Source of the DNA: Peromyscus leucopus
Taxonomy: Eukaryota; Chordata; Mammalia; Rodentia; Cricetidae
Assembly (NCBI RefSeq): GCF_004664715.2
Contig: NC_051069.1
Span: forward strand, 12,948,501-13,012,500
Direction of reading: 5' to 3'
DNA: 64,000 bases
The notes beneath the pieces were generated by a model. That model was not told where the DNA came from, made no database searches, and saw only the letters and a list, made by a program, of their open reading frames with translations. Position 1 is the first letter of the stretch; every line of letters starts with the position of its first letter. This document shows, in pieces, positions 12,360 to 22,800 of the stretch. The translations under genes were made by a program, and so were the position numbers.

Positions 12360-14417
12360 CGCCACCATCACCACCATCGTCACCATGGTGTTCCTGGTGA
12401 ATTAGGGAAATAAATGTAATCAGAAATTTTAAACTTTAAGAAAAGACTTTGAGGAAAAACAAATTTCTGTCAGAGTAGGGAAGAATTTCTTAAACGAAAA
12501 CCCCAGAGCACAAACCCTAAGGGAAAATACTAGAATACCAATAATGTTAAAATGGCAAGCGTCTGCTTATCACGTGACACCATAAAGGAAGTGCCAGGAA
12601 GAGCTATGAACCCGAGAAGATAACTTGCAACACAGGAACCAGGAAAGATGCGGACCCATTGCATGGAGAGAACTGCTCCCGGCAAAGGGAACCTGAGCGG
12701 CAAACACCGCTTCAGTGTGCCCCGCATCACGCCAGGATTATCTTGCCCCGCATCACGCCAGGATCATCTTGCGTCCTCCAGACAGACAAAAATACAGCTC
12801 AGGGTGGGGATGGTTGTGCCGACCCGAGGGTGCACCTCAGCTGGTAGAGCGCTTGCCTGGCATGCACGGTGTCCCGAGATTGATCTCCAGCACAGCATAA
12901 ACCAGCTGTGCTGCCCCCCCCCGCCCCGCCCCTGGAATCATCCCCGGACGCTGGAGATGGAGGCAGGAGGATCAGGAGTTCAGTGCCATCCTCCAGCATC
13001 AGGGCCAGCTGAGGCTTCCCATCCTCCTGTCAAGAAAAAAAAAAAATGGAATTCTCCTCTTCTGCCAAGAGAAGATGCAAATAGCTTCACATCATTTGGC
13101 AGGCAGCCATCCCATCTAGAAGGCTGTATGTATTTTAAAACCCGGAAAGAAGACTTTTTAAAATGCTCAAAAGATCACTCATTACTTATAACTGGGAAAA
13201 AATTAAAACAAATGTCTACCGATGGAAAATGGATAAGTTATATATTTACATGGATATATCCTCCCCAATAATAAAAATGAATGCATGAACTCACTATCAA
13301 GCAAGCAAGCAGTGGCCAAGAACCATGGGTCACGTCTACCTTTTCTTCAGTTGAGATGCCACACAGTGGTTAAGGACACTGTCACATACAGCTCAAGTGA
13401 GGAAATGGTCAGAGGCCTGGGGAGATGCTCAGAGGTGGAAAAGTGCCTGCTGTACAAATCTGAGGTTCTGAATTCGGATCCCCAGCACCCCCATGAAAGC
13501 CGGGTGCAGTTCCCCATGCCTGTCACCCCAGTTCTGGGGAGGTAGAGACAGGAGGCTTGCTGGCCAGCCTGTCTAGCCAATCAGTGAGGTCCTGGTTCAA
13601 TGACCAGAAAAGCAGGTGAAGGAGGACGGTCTGGTGAGGCCCTGCCCATGAACAGCCAAGGAGCCGCTATGGGTGTTCTTGGTGACTGGGAGAGGAGTTG
13701 CTTTCTTTGGTGGTGTAGCCACTGTAAGTTGCCTGTGCTCTGGTAAATAACTCCCCACCCATGCCCATGCAAGCAACACCGGTTAAACTTATTTTAACAT
13801 GACATAAAAATAGGCCAATTCTAGGTACCCTCCATGATCATTTTCTCCTTTCTCCTTACATTTTTTTGGGAAGAAACTCTCAAATTCAGTGTTCATTATC
13901 CCTGTCCTATCTCTTCATCATGATCACTACTTTATTATTATTAGTTTGGGACCAGCACCTCACTATGATGTCCTGGATGACCTTGAACTCCTGGTCCTTC
14001 TGCTTCAGCCTCCCAAGTGCTGAGATTGCAGGATCTCTCCCACCCGCGTCCCAAGTAAACTCACAGAGGCTTATATTATTTTCAAACTATATGGCCTAAT
14101 GGCTCAGGCTTGTCACTAGCTAGCTCTTACATCTTAAATCAACCCATTTCTATAAATCTATACCTTGCCACGTGGCTTGTGGCTTACCTGTACTTTTACA
14201 TCTTGCTTCTCCTGGCAACGGCTAGCAGCATCTCCTCACCCTCCTTTCTTTTCTCACTGTCTTTCTTGGATTTTCCCGCCTGGCTCCATCCTGCCCTGCC
14301 ATAGGCCAGTGCAGCTTTGTTTATCAACCAATCAGAGCAACACATATTCACAGCATACAGAAAGACATTCCACAGCACTTGAACACATATTTCTTTTTAC
14401 TGTGTACATGCATGTGT

Positions 14418-14470
<53 letters not shown>

Positions 14471-14956
14471 ACCAAAAGTCATCAGATAGCTTCTTCAATT
14501 GCTCTTCAACTTATTTTTCAAATGTCTTTTTTCTTTATTATTTTTTGACAAGCTCATATACATATATAATATTTGGGGATCATTTTCACCCCCTCTAGCC
14601 CCTTTCCACTTCTACTGAGCCCTAACAAGGCCCCTCCCTGGACATCCCTGACACCCGACTCTGGTCTCTGCACGAGCTCCCTCAGGCTCCCTCAGGCTCA
14701 CACAGACACACAGCATGGCCCCGAGGAAGCCCTGCGTCCCCCGCCCTTTCTCTTCCCACCGGTCCTGGCTGTCTCTTGGGCTCAGGAGACTCTTCTGTTC
14801 TCTCCCACTGCAGACGAAAACTGCAAGGATAAGTACTACAACTGCAACGTGGTGGTCCAGGCGCGCCTCTGTGTCTACAACTACTACAAGACCGCCTGCT
14901 GCGCCTCCTGCACCCGCGTGGCCAGCAGACACACAGGCTTCCTGGGGAGTCGGTAA
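3809..14956 (+). CDS. THSD4: THSD4 (ADAMTSL6), 3' part: last TSP1 repeats plus PLAC domain, 4 exons
   Basis: Joined exons 3809-3982, 8767-8946, 10472-10616 and 14814-14956 encode the C-terminal 213 residues of an ADAMTS-like secreted matrix glycoprotein. Seen: three six-cysteine thrombospondin type 1 units, each opening with a C-S-x-x-C motif, with the W-x4-W start of the next repeat at the end of exons 1 and 2; then a six-cysteine PLAC domain with the stop TAA at 14954-14956. All junctions are AG/GT with phases 0, 0 and 1, and the frame stays open throughout. Known for the family: THSD4 binds fibrillin-1, promotes microfibril assembly and has no protease domain. The ending F-L-G-S-R and the PLAC sequence match my recollection of THSD4, and NR2E3 follows as in human 15q23. 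The start and most of the gene lie upstream of the window. One oddity is the minisatellite that begins inside the first exon shown. Confidence 0.93.
3978..4456. repeat. Minisatellite, 11 units of about 45 bp, starting at a THSD4 splice donor
   Basis: Eleven head-to-tail units beginning GTCAGGTGAGTGGCCAG and ending TGTGTCCCCCAGA, 37-45 bases each, with A/C/CT variation after GGCCAG. Unit 1 includes the last bases of the THSD4 exon, and every unit contains CAG|GTGAGT, a full-consensus donor. Units 1-3 are 45 bp, a multiple of three; units 4-8 are shorter. Confidence 0.95.
4820..5160 (+). mobile_element. B2/B3-family SINE
   Basis: Begins GGGGCCTGAGAGATAGCTCA, a diverged B2/B3 tRNA-like head, and continues through GCCAGGCATGGTGACACACA to a (CA)-rich tail near 5100-5140. 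Confidence 0.75.
5620..5785 (+). mobile_element. B1 SINE
   Basis: GCTGGGCATGGTGACACGTA, then GAGTTCAAGGACAGCCTGG and an A-rich tail. Confidence 0.85.
5865..6023. repeat. Short minisatellite, 4 units, ending in a B1-like head
   Basis: ACCATAGCAACARTCAAGCA followed by GTGAGACACACYTGTA recurs four times at 30-44 base spacing. The last unit runs on into TAATCCCAAAACTCAAGG, a B1-like body to about 6115. Confidence 0.8.
6191..6390 (+). mobile_element. B2 SINE
   Basis: GGGAGATGGCTCACCAGTTAAGAGCACTG is the B2 tRNA-derived head (shown in part), followed by TTCAGTTCCTAGTACA and a CA/TA-rich tail. Confidence 0.88.
6496..6948 (+). mobile_element. Solo LTR-like element with internal B1, 6-bp target duplication
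   Basis: Flanked by AGGTAT at 6490-6495 and 6949-6954. The left end TATGGTGATATTTT is probably a mutated TG start; the right end is TTCTACA. A B1 sits at about 6595-6700. GGTCAGAGCTAAGA at 6563-6576 is perfectly inverted at 6872-6885. Six-base duplications and near TG...CA ends suggest an ERV-class LTR; I cannot name the family. No viral coding sequence is present. Confidence 0.7.
6965..7110 (+). mobile_element. Diverged B1-type SINE
   Basis: GTAATCCCAGGATTTGAGAGG, AGAAGTTCAAGATCATC and AGCCTGAGCTACATGACACC match the B1 order in an old, diverged form. Confidence 0.65.
7408..7785 (+). repeat. Rodent interspersed repeat, second unnamed family
   Basis: TGTGGCTGTAATAAAACACTC at the left and GTGCCAAGTTGACAGCCAAG at the right. 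The same family recurs at 21440-21797 and 36925-37285 (shared AGGTCRCAG..CCATCATTGA and GTCAGGGCAGGA motifs). Confidence 0.7.
8375..8592 (-). mobile_element. ID-B1 (B4-type) SINE, antisense
   Basis: T-rich start, AGACAGGTTCTCTCTCTAAA, then CCCACTGAGCCATCTCTCC AGCCCC (split here) at the end, which is the reverse complement of a SINE head. It ends about 175 bases before the THSD4 exon at 8767. Confidence 0.75.
8767..8946 (+). CDS. THSD4: THSD4 exon, TSP1 repeat (60 codons)
   Basis: Acceptor TTCTTCTCCAG ends at 8766 and donor ATG|GTAAGT starts at 8947. It encodes C-S-V-E-C-G-S-G-T-Q-Q-R-E-V to W-F-S-T-E-W-S-M with six cysteines, phase 0 on both sides. It fits onto the previous exon's S-W-G-Q without a frame break. 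Confidence 0.95.
9310..9445 (+). mobile_element. B3-type SINE fragment
   Basis: GGGGTCCCTGGAGCTCAGTGG, CCAGCCAGGCTAGCC and CAGTGAGAGCCTGTCTCAAG are the internal B3 motifs. It abuts a B1 on its right. Confidence 0.65.
9450..9598 (+). mobile_element. B1 SINE
   Basis: AGGCACAGTAGTGGGGCAC, TAATCCCAGCACTTCGGAGG and GAGTTCCAGGCCAGCCAGGA, then an A/T-rich tail. Confidence 0.88.
9750..9955 (-). mobile_element. B2 SINE, antisense, nearly full
   Basis: CATCAGATCCCCTGGGACTG, GAACCCAGGTCCCCTGGAAG and TAACTACTGAGCCATCTGTCC are the reverse complement of B2 from body to head. Confidence 0.92.
10472..10616 (+). CDS. THSD4: THSD4 exon, last TSP1 repeat
   Basis: Acceptor TGGCCACACAG ends at 10471 and donor GTTG|GTGAGT starts at 10617. 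It encodes C-S-K-S-C-Q-G-G-F-R-V-R-E-V to C-V-P-E-V with six cysteines, and ends in phase 1. The split aspartate codon is completed by AC at the start of the terminal exon. Confidence 0.95.
11068..11275 (+). mobile_element. ID-B1 (B4-type) SINE
   Basis: An ID-like head (GCACAAAGCCCTAGGTTTGA) is joined to a B1-like body (GGCATGTGCCTGTGATTCCA) and an A-rich tail. Confidence 0.8.
11755..11980 (-). mobile_element. ID-B1 (B4-type) SINE, antisense
   Basis: A T-rich start, CAGGCTAGGCTGGCCGCCCA, CAAGCATGCACTACATGCCC, then TTACCATCTGAGCCGTATTC at the far end. Confidence 0.78.
12311..12356. repeat. (CA)n microsatellite
   Basis: Uninterrupted CA dinucleotides, about 46 bases, in a THSD4 intron. Confidence 0.96.
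12718..12770. repeat. Two-unit direct repeat, 26 bp
   Basis: GCCCCGCATCACGCCAGGAT followed by YATCTTG occurs twice in tandem with one base difference. Confidence 0.85.
12825..13055 (+). mobile_element. ID-B1 (B4-type) SINE
   Basis: The head TCAGCTGGTAGAGCGCTTGC keeps a clear pol III B-box-like region (GAGATTGATCTCC), followed by a poly-C insertion, a B1-like body and an A tail at 13034-13047. Confidence 0.82.
13060..13300 (+). mobile_element. Old L1 fragment
   Basis: ACTTATAACTGGGAAAAAAT, ATGTCTACCGATGGAAAATGG and the spacing to ATAAAAATGAATGCATGAAC resemble the 3' end of ORF2 in old mammalian L1 families. Heavily decayed. Confidence 0.6.
13405..13620 (+). mobile_element. B3-type SINE
   Basis: GGCCTGGGGAGATGCTCAGA, TTCGGATCCCCAGCACCCC and TGGCCAGCCTGTCTAGCCAA in B3 order. 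Confidence 0.72.
13940..14033 (-). mobile_element. Partial B1 SINE, antisense
   Basis: ATGACCTTGAACTCCTGGTC and CCTCCCAAGTGCTGAGATTGC are reverse-complement B1. It is cut off by the LTR-like element on its right. Confidence 0.65.
14034..14378 (-). mobile_element. ERV LTR-like element, antisense
   Basis: On the minus strand it starts TGCTGTGGAATGTCTTTCTG, contains GATTGGTTGATAAACAAAGC and CAAGGTATAGATTTATAGAA, and runs to a G-rich end. I recognise this as a common rodent ERV LTR, family not assigned. No coding remnant. A (TG)n tract follows at 14419-14468. Confidence 0.7.
14419..14468. repeat. (TG)n microsatellite
   Basis: About 50 bases of uninterrupted TG, about 345 bases before the THSD4 terminal exon. 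Confidence 0.96.
14814..14956 (+). CDS. THSD4: THSD4 terminal coding exon, PLAC domain
   Basis: Acceptor CCCACTGCAG ends at 14813. It encodes D-E-N-C-K-D-K-Y-Y-N-C through the A-C-C-A-S-C cluster to F-L-G-S-R and stop. The six cysteines are the signature of the PLAC (protease and lacunin) domain that ends many ADAMTS-like and ADAMTS proteins. This exon occurs once in the window: the large duplication starts 77 bases after its stop, so the coding part is not doubled. Confidence 0.96.
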
Positions 14957-15474
14957 CACTCCTGCTCTCCTGGGGCTGCTGCTCCACCGGGGACCCCCAC
15001 TCTCACCTTCCTGAAGAGTACCACACGGTCCCCAAGATGTTAGAGAGCCACGGCTGGCCCTTTGCGCATTGCTCTGTCCTGATGATTCCCGTCCTTGGGA
15101 CCTGGCACCTGCTAACGGCGCCCACTGAAAACCAAGCAGCCAAGTGCATGCAGCTCTCATCCCGGTGCTGTGCTGGACCACGGGCCAAGCACAGCCTCCT
15201 TCCTGGTGCCCCTGGCCTGTCCAGAATTAGCACTCCTCCGGAAAGTCAAGAGAGGACAGCACCCCATCCTATATCACCAACAAGCCTTGCTGAGACCTGT
15301 GCATCCCTGTTACCTCAGCCCAGCTGTGCCTGTCGCCATTCTTAACGACAATAGACTGTTTCCTGCCTCAGGACAGAGGGATCTCACAATAGAAAGCTTT
15401 CTTGTCTAGTGGGTACTTGCATTCTCAGACATTCGCTCACTGGAGGCCGCAGCGTCATAGAATGGGAGGCAGGG

Positions 15475-15562
15475 GTTGAATAAGTGTTCCCACTTTACTA
15501 GCAAGGAAACTGAGGCTCAACTCAGGTAACTGGCCTGCCATTTTGTGGCAGGGCTGAGTGCC
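15475..15562 (+). mobile_element. MIR-like fragment in THSD4 3' UTR
   Basis: CACTTTACTAGCAAGGAAAC, TGAGGCTCAACTCAGGTAAC and GTGGCAGGGCTGAG follow the MIR order. The counterpart is at about 31095-31182. Confidence 0.65.
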
Positions 15563-18317
15563 TACCTCAGATGGCTGAGCATAATCTCACCCCACGGTAC
15601 CTCCAGGGACCAGCCTGGGGCCTGCCCATAGGCCTGTAGTCTAAAGGATGAACGGGGCTTCCTATCTGACCAGGAAGCTGAGAAGTTTTGCATTCTGTGA
15701 ACAGAACCCAGGCTTCTGAAGCCCTTGCTCTGTCCCCAAGTGCTGCCTCAACCAAGTACTTAGTTCTTTCAAGATGTCCACACCCTGTTCCTCTTCCCTC
15801 AGTCGCAGCTCCTGCTGACAGGACTCTGTGGTATTTGCTAAGTTCCATCCTCAACAGAACCATCCCACAAGACAAGAAAGCCACAGGGAGAGCAAGGCGG
15901 CGGCCAGCGATTCTCTGGGCCACTCTGGAGCTGGAACAAATTCCAGAATCCCACAAGCTCTTGTTCCACCATCCCTCCTGGGTTCTTCATGGTGTACCAC
16001 CTGCCGGAAAGCCAAGCCAGTAGTCGCAGCAAATCTCCGGGTTGCAAAGAGGCGGAGTCTTATTTGGCCCTTGTGGGTTGATTAAAGGGGTTCTCTCTCT
16101 GGTAGTCTCACATCTTTCCCCTCCCCTCCTCCTCTTCCCTCCCCTTCTCTCCCCTCCCCTCCCCTGTGACTCATGACTCTTACTTCCCACAAGACTTGAC
16201 CATCAAGATCCATTTTAATGATGCGGGTCTGGGAGACAGAGCTCTGATGTCCTCCCCGTCTTTACTGAATCACTTTACCCACCTGTAATTCCAGAGGCCC
16301 CAGGCCCGAAGGGACTCAGTGCATATTGAAAGGTGAACCATCTCCAGGGGTTGGAGGAGACAATTAAGGGGAATAATTTTTTTTTTTCTTATTTTGGATC
16401 CTAGGCATGTTTCTCTTAAAGCAAGCACATACCCTTAGCCCAGGGTCCCTCCCTGAGCTCATTGCCTGCACCAGGCAGTGTGGCAATCATTCACAGCCAT
16501 GGGGATAGTGTCACCTGCCTGGTCTGACACACTCTGTCGGGATCCACTGGCTTTGGCCTTCTGTGAGGATCTCCCAGCATCTATCTCTGCCTGGGAAGCC
16601 AGGCGCCACTTCCATCAGCAGCTCCGCCTTTCCTGGTGTTCATGCGGCACGTAGATACACAGCCAGGCAGAGACCACGCTTACCATGCTAAGCACGAAGA
16701 GAAGCCACGACACACACAGCTTCTGTCCGGTTCCCTCCAGCCCCTCTCACTGCATGCTTTTGCTCGTCCCAGGTAACTTTTCCTTTGTGCGGCCGTTCTC
16801 AGATCTTGCTGGACGAGCCAGTCATTTGAAGGATTCCTTGGAAGGTGTTTGTGTACCTGCCAGAGGGTAAGGCATGCATGGTCTGTGGGTTAAAACAAGG
16901 CTTGGCATTCGCTCCAGGGAAGGAAAATGTCCTCGCAGCTGAAGCCACCAACAGTGGACTAAAGAACTTCACTGTGGAGAATGAGCATCCTGGTCCTTCC
17001 AACTCACAAATTCTCAGGGCTGGGCTGGGTTGATGATGGCTTTGTCTGTCCTGTGTCTCAGACATCACCTCATAGTTCTTAGGAAGGGCAATGATCCTCC
17101 TGTGGAGTGGGAGTAGGCCAGAGCCAAGGGGTCAGGCCCTGGTCTTCAGGCAAAAAAAGAAAAGAAAAAAGAACCACCTCACCTGAGTTCAGTGGATTTT
17201 TTCCAGAAAATGAGCTGTGCTCAGGAGTTCAGTCACTTTTTAAAGGTTATAGATTTCTAGAATGGAGTCGATTAACCCTTTGTTGTAGAAGGCCAACCTA
17301 GCAAATGTCTTGGTTTCATCTTCCATCATCTGTACGGCTTTTCTCCCTACCACAGTGTGTGCGGTGGGGCCTTGGGGATCCCCGGTGATCACCAAGGAAG
17401 GGATGCCTGTACCCGAAGATGGTTCCTTTATCTGCCATCTCCTTCTCGGGACTCTCCACATTCCCTTCATTGGCTGTGATGTGGAATTGAAATTTATATT
17501 TCAATATTGATTATCCCCCGCCGTGAGCCAGAGGGCCACATCCCCAGCTCTGAATGAAAAATTAGATAAATTAAAGCTATTGTGTAGTCTTTCTCAACAA
17601 AAATCAACAAAGCCCCAAATGAAAAGCGTGTGCTGTTTCTCTCTCACTGAGTGGAAGAAAAGAACCTTTCTTGCAGCCCTTGTGGAGTCTATTTCGCTTT
17701 ACCTCCCAGGGCCTGCAGGAAATACGCCATCCAACCACTAGAGGGAGCAGTTCCCCTCTCGTAAACCATGCTCAACCTCCTAAGAAGCCCAGGAGCTTTG
17801 CTTCTCCATCTCTGTCTGGCTCAGGGAGAGAGTTCTCACAGCTGCCCCAGCTGCTCCTTTGCATCACTTGTCAGCCCAGGATTTCTGGGTTTTATCCTCC
17901 TTCCTTGCTGTTAGTACGCATCATCTATTTGTTCTCTGAGCATTTACACCCAACACTCGCTCTTTAAAAGGTAGCTTTTCAGAGGGCTGGAGTGGGAGAT
18001 GCCAGCTTAACTTGTGTGGTGTGGAGAACTCCAGATACTGCTAACACCTGTCCAAGATAGTCTCCTCGTTTTATTAATAGCTGTCTTCGAGTTGGCACGT
18101 GAGTTTTCCTATGTAAATATGAGGAACAGAATGAAAGACTACATCACCACAGGCGAATGGTCTGTCAGCCCTGCAGGTGGAGGCTGGCATCTGATCCTTG
18201 CCAGATAAAACGTGTTGGGGGGGGGCTTAGATGTCTTAGGAGAAAACTGGCCGATGCCCTCACCTCAGAGAGCCAACTGCTAGGGGCAGAGGAGTCTGGA
18301 AAGAGTTATTAAAAATA

Positions 18318-18500
18318 AAAAGTGGCCAAGCGGTGGTGGCGCACACCTTTAATCTCAGCATTCAGGAGGCAGAGGCAGATGGTTCTCTGTGAGTTCGAGG
18401 CCAGCCTGGGCTACAGAGTGAGTTCCAGGAAAGGCGTAAAGCTACACAGAGAAACCATGTCTCAAAAAACCAAAAAATAAAAATAAAAAATAAAAGGTGA
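18318..18500 (+). mobile_element. B1 SINE in THSD4 3' UTR
   Basis: CAAGCGGTGGTGGCGCACAC, AGTTCGAGGCCAGCCTGGGC, then an A-rich tail with CAAAAAATAAAAATAAAAA. Counterpart at about 33866-34022 with several single-base losses. Confidence 0.92.
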
Positions 18501-18647
18501 AGAGAAAGCCCAGATCTCAACAGTTCACTGGGAAGCAGCTAATACCTATCTTTGGATTAAAAGAATAACTGTGTAATTGAAAGGGAAGAATTTCAGCTAA
18601 GTTCAAATGATTCAAGAAAGCAGGGAGGAAGCGTCAAAATATAAATG

Positions 18648-18950
18648 ACGCCTGGATGAGTGAGCCAGCTCTATAAACATGGTGCCTCAACTGCAACATC
18701 CAAGGCTCAGAACCCACATGCAAAAAGCCAGATGTGGTGCTACTCACTTGTGACCCCAGCATGGGAGAGGCACAGACAGGTGGGTCCCTGGGGCTCACTA
18801 GGTGGCCAGCCCAACCTACTTGGCAAGTTCCAGGCCAGTGAGAGACAGTGTCTCAGAGAAAGCATTGTGGATGTCACCTGAAGAACAACACTTGGTGCTG
18901 CCCTCTGATCACCACGCATGCACACGTGTGTCTGTGTAGAAGCCATTCCA
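18648..18950 (+). mobile_element. B3-type SINE in THSD4 3' UTR
   Basis: CTCAGAACCCACATGCAAAA, GGGTCCCTGGGGCTCACTAG and GTGAGAGACAGTGTCTCAGA, then a CA-rich tail. Counterpart at about 34165-34455. Confidence 0.72.
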
Positions 18951-20671
18951 CAAGCCACCAAGGCCACAGAGGAAACATGGGCGGGAGTCAAGATACATGT
19001 GTCTGTAGGAAGACTAATGCTCATGTGTCACGTTTAGGTGGGGTTTTCCAGCCCTGATAAAGAGGACAGACTGTTAGACACAGTGCGGGGGACTTCTGAG
19101 ATGTGACATCTGCAGATGAGACTCCCTGAGAATCCTCAGTGAAACAGAATAACAAACTTCTGCAAGCTAGAACCTTCTATGGGTGCAGGGATGCTGGAGA
19201 CAGTAGCCTCTCCTTAGACGTGGCAGTGGAGATGGGATGGGTATGTCAGGATGTGGGAAGGGATCTGGGTATCTTTCTTGGCAACACGCTGTTCAAGGTC
19301 ATCTCCAAGTCCAGGGTTCTGTGGCTCTCCACGTTGACGCCGCTCTGAGTGGTACGTCTGCTTAGAGGCAGCGAGTGACTGCTCTCCTTCGTCTTGTTCG
19401 TAACTGCTACCACCTTGTCACCATTTGAAACCCCTCAGCGCCCCTTCCTGTGAGTAGCATGTGGCCTCATATGGCAGCCACTGTCAGCCTGGTCAGAGCT
19501 GGCTCCATATGTGTGCTTCACAAAAAGAACACACAGACATGGGGCAGCTAACTGCCTGCCTAGGGTCATACACCTCCATGGAGGCAGCCTTGACTAGCCT
19601 GGGACACTCACCTCCAGTCTCTTTTGTAAGGACACCTTGCTGACAAAGAGTAACCCTCAACCCCAAACCGTCCTTTAGTTTTCTGAATCCTCGTTCCGAT
19701 GGGATACCCATCGTGCTGTGGAAAGTGGCCCCAAGAGTTCAGCAACTCCCCGCCTCTTGAGATGATGAGCCCCTGGTCTCAGTGAGAGAAAAATCCATTC
19801 TGTTACACCCACTAACTCCCCCTTTCCTGCCCCCCAGCCCCCTAATATCCACCCGACAGAAGGATATACTTTGCTATAACTTATTATTATGTTCTCTGTA
19901 AATACAAGATGTTTATAGGAAATGTGTATTCTGAACTATATCTGCAGAGTGGATTGCGACATCAAAATAGTTCTGTTTATTTAGACTATGTTCATTGTTA
20001 AAGGGACCTAATAGGTATTTATTTACATATGCCATCCACATTTTCATAAAATCATTTGCTCATACTAACTCAGCTTCCTGGTATGTTGCTGCACCACGGT
20101 GTCTTATTCTAAGTTTAGTGCAAACTTTTGGGGGTTTAAGATCAAATATAACTGACTCTACTTTTGACATATTCAGGGGTCTCCCCAACCCCCCATATTG
20201 TGCCTGACTAAGACTGCCACCTTTCTGTCTTAAATTACTCTATTTCCTCATATAATCCGCCCTCTCCTCACACCCGGACACTTGGAGAAGGGCAGGTGGC
20301 TGTGTTTCTCATCCCCTCTCAGTGTGGCCAGCTGTTAGCTTCACCAGCCTCGGTGCTCAGGAGGTCAGAGCTGTGGATGACTCGGGCTGAGGGGGTTGGG
20401 AGAAGCTGGGGACATGTGGCTGCATCTCAGCCCTGGTGACAGCTCCGGGGTCCTTGTTGGGGGTTGCTGGGGCCAGGGCCTCGAGGCTGACCTGTCAACT
20501 GCAGACCCGGGAGTGAGAAGCCCACCGAGGACAACATCAATCCGTGTCTCCTTTACAGTGTTAAGTTATTATAGAAGGAGGAGGCGAGCAGAAGGTGAAT
20601 TATATGAGCAAATATGGGCTGTTTTCAGCACTATTTTGTGTACAACTAATTTATTTTTATTGTAAAAATAC

Positions 20672-20677
20672 AATAAA
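20672..20677 (+). promoter_or_regulatory. THSD4: Polyadenylation signal AATAAA, probable THSD4 distal end
   Basis: AATAAA sits in TACAATAAACTGGG, followed within 40 bases by a G/T-rich stretch. It is the best-formed signal downstream of the THSD4 stop on this strand. The same signal recurs at 36160-36165 in the second copy of the duplicated block. Confidence 0.6.
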
Positions 20678-20718
20678 CTGGGTAAATAGTTCACATATTT
20701 GTGTTCTTGTTTGTTCAG

Positions 20719-21092
20719 TCACTGTTCTGCTGCTGTGAAGAGACACCCTGACCCAGGCAACTCTTATAAAGGAAAACATTTAGTTGGGGGCTTGCTTACA
20801 GCTTCAGAGGCTTAGTCCATGATCATCACGATGGAGAGCATGGTGGTGTGCATGGCTCTGGAGCAGTAACTGAGAGTTTTACATCCTGATCTGCAGGAAG
20901 GGGAGGGGAGGGAGGGAGAGAGAGAGACGGTCTGGGCCTGCCATGGGCTTTTGAAATCTCAAAGCCCACCCTCAGTGACACATTTCCTCCAACAAGGCCA
21001 CACCCCCTATCCTTCTCAAACAGTGCCAGTCCCTGGTGGCTAAGCATTCAAATGTAGGAGTCTATGGGGGCCATTCCTATTCAAACCACCAC
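20719..21092 (+). repeat. Rodent interspersed repeat, same family as 253-615
   Basis: TCTGCTGCTGTGAAGAGACAC at the left, GGGGGCCATTCCTATTCAAA at the right, with a G/A-rich internal run. Lies just past the THSD4 polyadenylation signal. Counterpart at 36203-36582. Confidence 0.75.
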
Positions 21093-21439
21093 ATTGCTTT
21101 GTTCACACCTGTGTGCAATTTTCCCAGAGAGATGAATAAACTGCTGCCGACCTCAGATAAAGCACTGAGAACCCAGAACAGTCCCACTTGAGTCTAACTG
21201 GGTGATCCAATGAGATTGATACAGGGCAATGGGCAACCTGTAAGTGGTTAAAGCCACTGAAGAAAACGGCTCTGGTCACCAGCGATGGCTGCATAGCCCC
21301 AGGAAGGGGAACTTAGTGAGCACCTCCCCCTCCACGGCAGATGTTAATGGGCACGATCTTGTGCAGATCTCCTATGGAGAATCAACAGCTACTGAGTTCA
21401 AAGAGAGGCAAAATCCAACCCTGATTCCCCCAGGGATGG

Positions 21440-21797
21440 CTGTTCTGGTTTCGTTCTGATGCTGTAACAAATACTGTGACCCATAGCAAGCTGGGGGTGG
21501 CATATGGCTTACACTTCCAGGTCGCAGTCCATCATTGAGGGATGTCAGGGCAGGAACTAAAGCAGAGACCATGGGGCAATGCTGCTAGCTGGCTGGCTCA
21601 CTGCCCCATGCTCAGCCAGCTTTCTTTTACAGCCTAGGACCATCTCCAGGGATGGGGCTGCCCACATCAGTCATCAATCTAAAGACTCTCTCACTGACAG
21701 AGCCACAAGCCAATCTGATCTGGGTCATCCGTTAACTGAGACTCCCCCAAATGACTCTAGGCTGTGTCAAGCTGACAGCTGACGCTAACTAAGACAA
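21440..21797 (+). repeat. Rodent interspersed repeat, same family as 7408-7785
   Basis: TTCTGATGCTGTAACAAATAC at the left, GGCTGTGTCAAGCTGACAGC at the right. Counterpart at about 36925-37285. Confidence 0.7.
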
Positions 21798-21850
21798 TGA
21801 TCTGTCTCCGTGATGTCCAGAACTCCTCCCAAAAGAAGAATTGAGCAAGC

Positions 21851-21993
21851 CAGGGCAGTGGTGGCGCACGCCTTTAACCCCAGTACTCAGGAGGCAGAGC
21901 CAGGCGGATTTCGGCGAGTTCGAAGCCAGTCTAGTCTACAGAGTGAGATCCAAGACAGGAACCAAAAAACTACACAGAGAAACCCTGTCTCGA

Positions 21994-22062
<69 letters not shown>
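21851..22062 (+). mobile_element. B1 SINE with (GA)n tail
   Basis: CAGTGGTGGCGCACGCCTTT, then AACCCTGTCTCGAAAAACAG leading into about 62 bases of (AG)n at 21999-22062. Counterpart at about 37336-37541 with a similar tract. Confidence 0.93.
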
Positions 22063-22064
<2 letters not shown>

Positions 22065-22800
22065 AGAGAAGAATTGAGCCGTGCTGGGAGCATTTGATAT
22101 ATTAGGCACTTTTCTGTTGCTGTGATTAAAAAGTGTTTAAATGCCTGAGGCTATGGGGGGCATTCTCATTCCAACTACCACAGTTGGGTCCCAGCCCTTG
22201 GCCTTGGATACCATTTTGAAGAAAGCCATTCTGAACACAATGCCCAAGCCTCCTGGTTTCTGCAGGATGTTGCCTTGGCCGTGAGAATAGAGGTGAGAGG
22301 TGCGGGCCACCTCCTCCCAGGACCGCAGTTTTGTGCCTTTCTGTAGCCTCCCCAGCATGGTTACACTACAGAAAAGGCTGAGTGGAACCCCAGCTCCCCT
22401 TGAGCTGACCCCACCTTGGTCGCTATTTGGCAAAATCATTCGGCTCATCTTGGTTCCTGATAAAGCAAATCGTGACGGCTGCCGCTGGCAACCATCCTTG
22501 GCTGGAGTCGTTAGGAAGCGCCTCCAGCTCCGCGCTGACTCTACCCCCCCTCGCATGTCATCAGCGCCCCTGGAAACAGTGCTGTGCCTAAGCTGCTGCC
22601 CCCTCTCCTTCTAGTCATCATTGCCTGCTGGAAAACCCCCTCTCACTTAACTCGCTTTAAAACTCACAGCATAAAATTCATCAGGATGATCACGGCAGGT
22701 ACACAATTAAGTGGTGACTTCAACGTCCCTTGTGCTGTCCAGCCGTTACCCACAAACTTCATTTATTCTTCAATGTCCAAGTCAGGACTCCACCAGACAG

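Larger units (their letters stand above)
14957..20695 (+). other. THSD4: THSD4 3' UTR (inferred) to polyadenylation site
   Basis: Inferred from the stop at 14956 and the AATAAA at 20672-20677, which is followed by a GT-rich stretch (20699-20715). The last 850 bases are AT-rich, with several TTTATTT and TTATTTA runs, as in many mRNA 3' ends. The region holds a MIR fragment near 15475, a B1 near 18318 and a B3-like SINE near 18650. No transcript evidence is available here; an earlier polyadenylation site is possible. Confidence 0.65.

Noticed and set aside
15687..16190. Overlapping frames on both strands in the THSD4 3' UTR, repeated at 31192-31812
   Set aside because: Frames differ between the two copies because of single-base losses, and there is no domain, so no coding constraint is visible.
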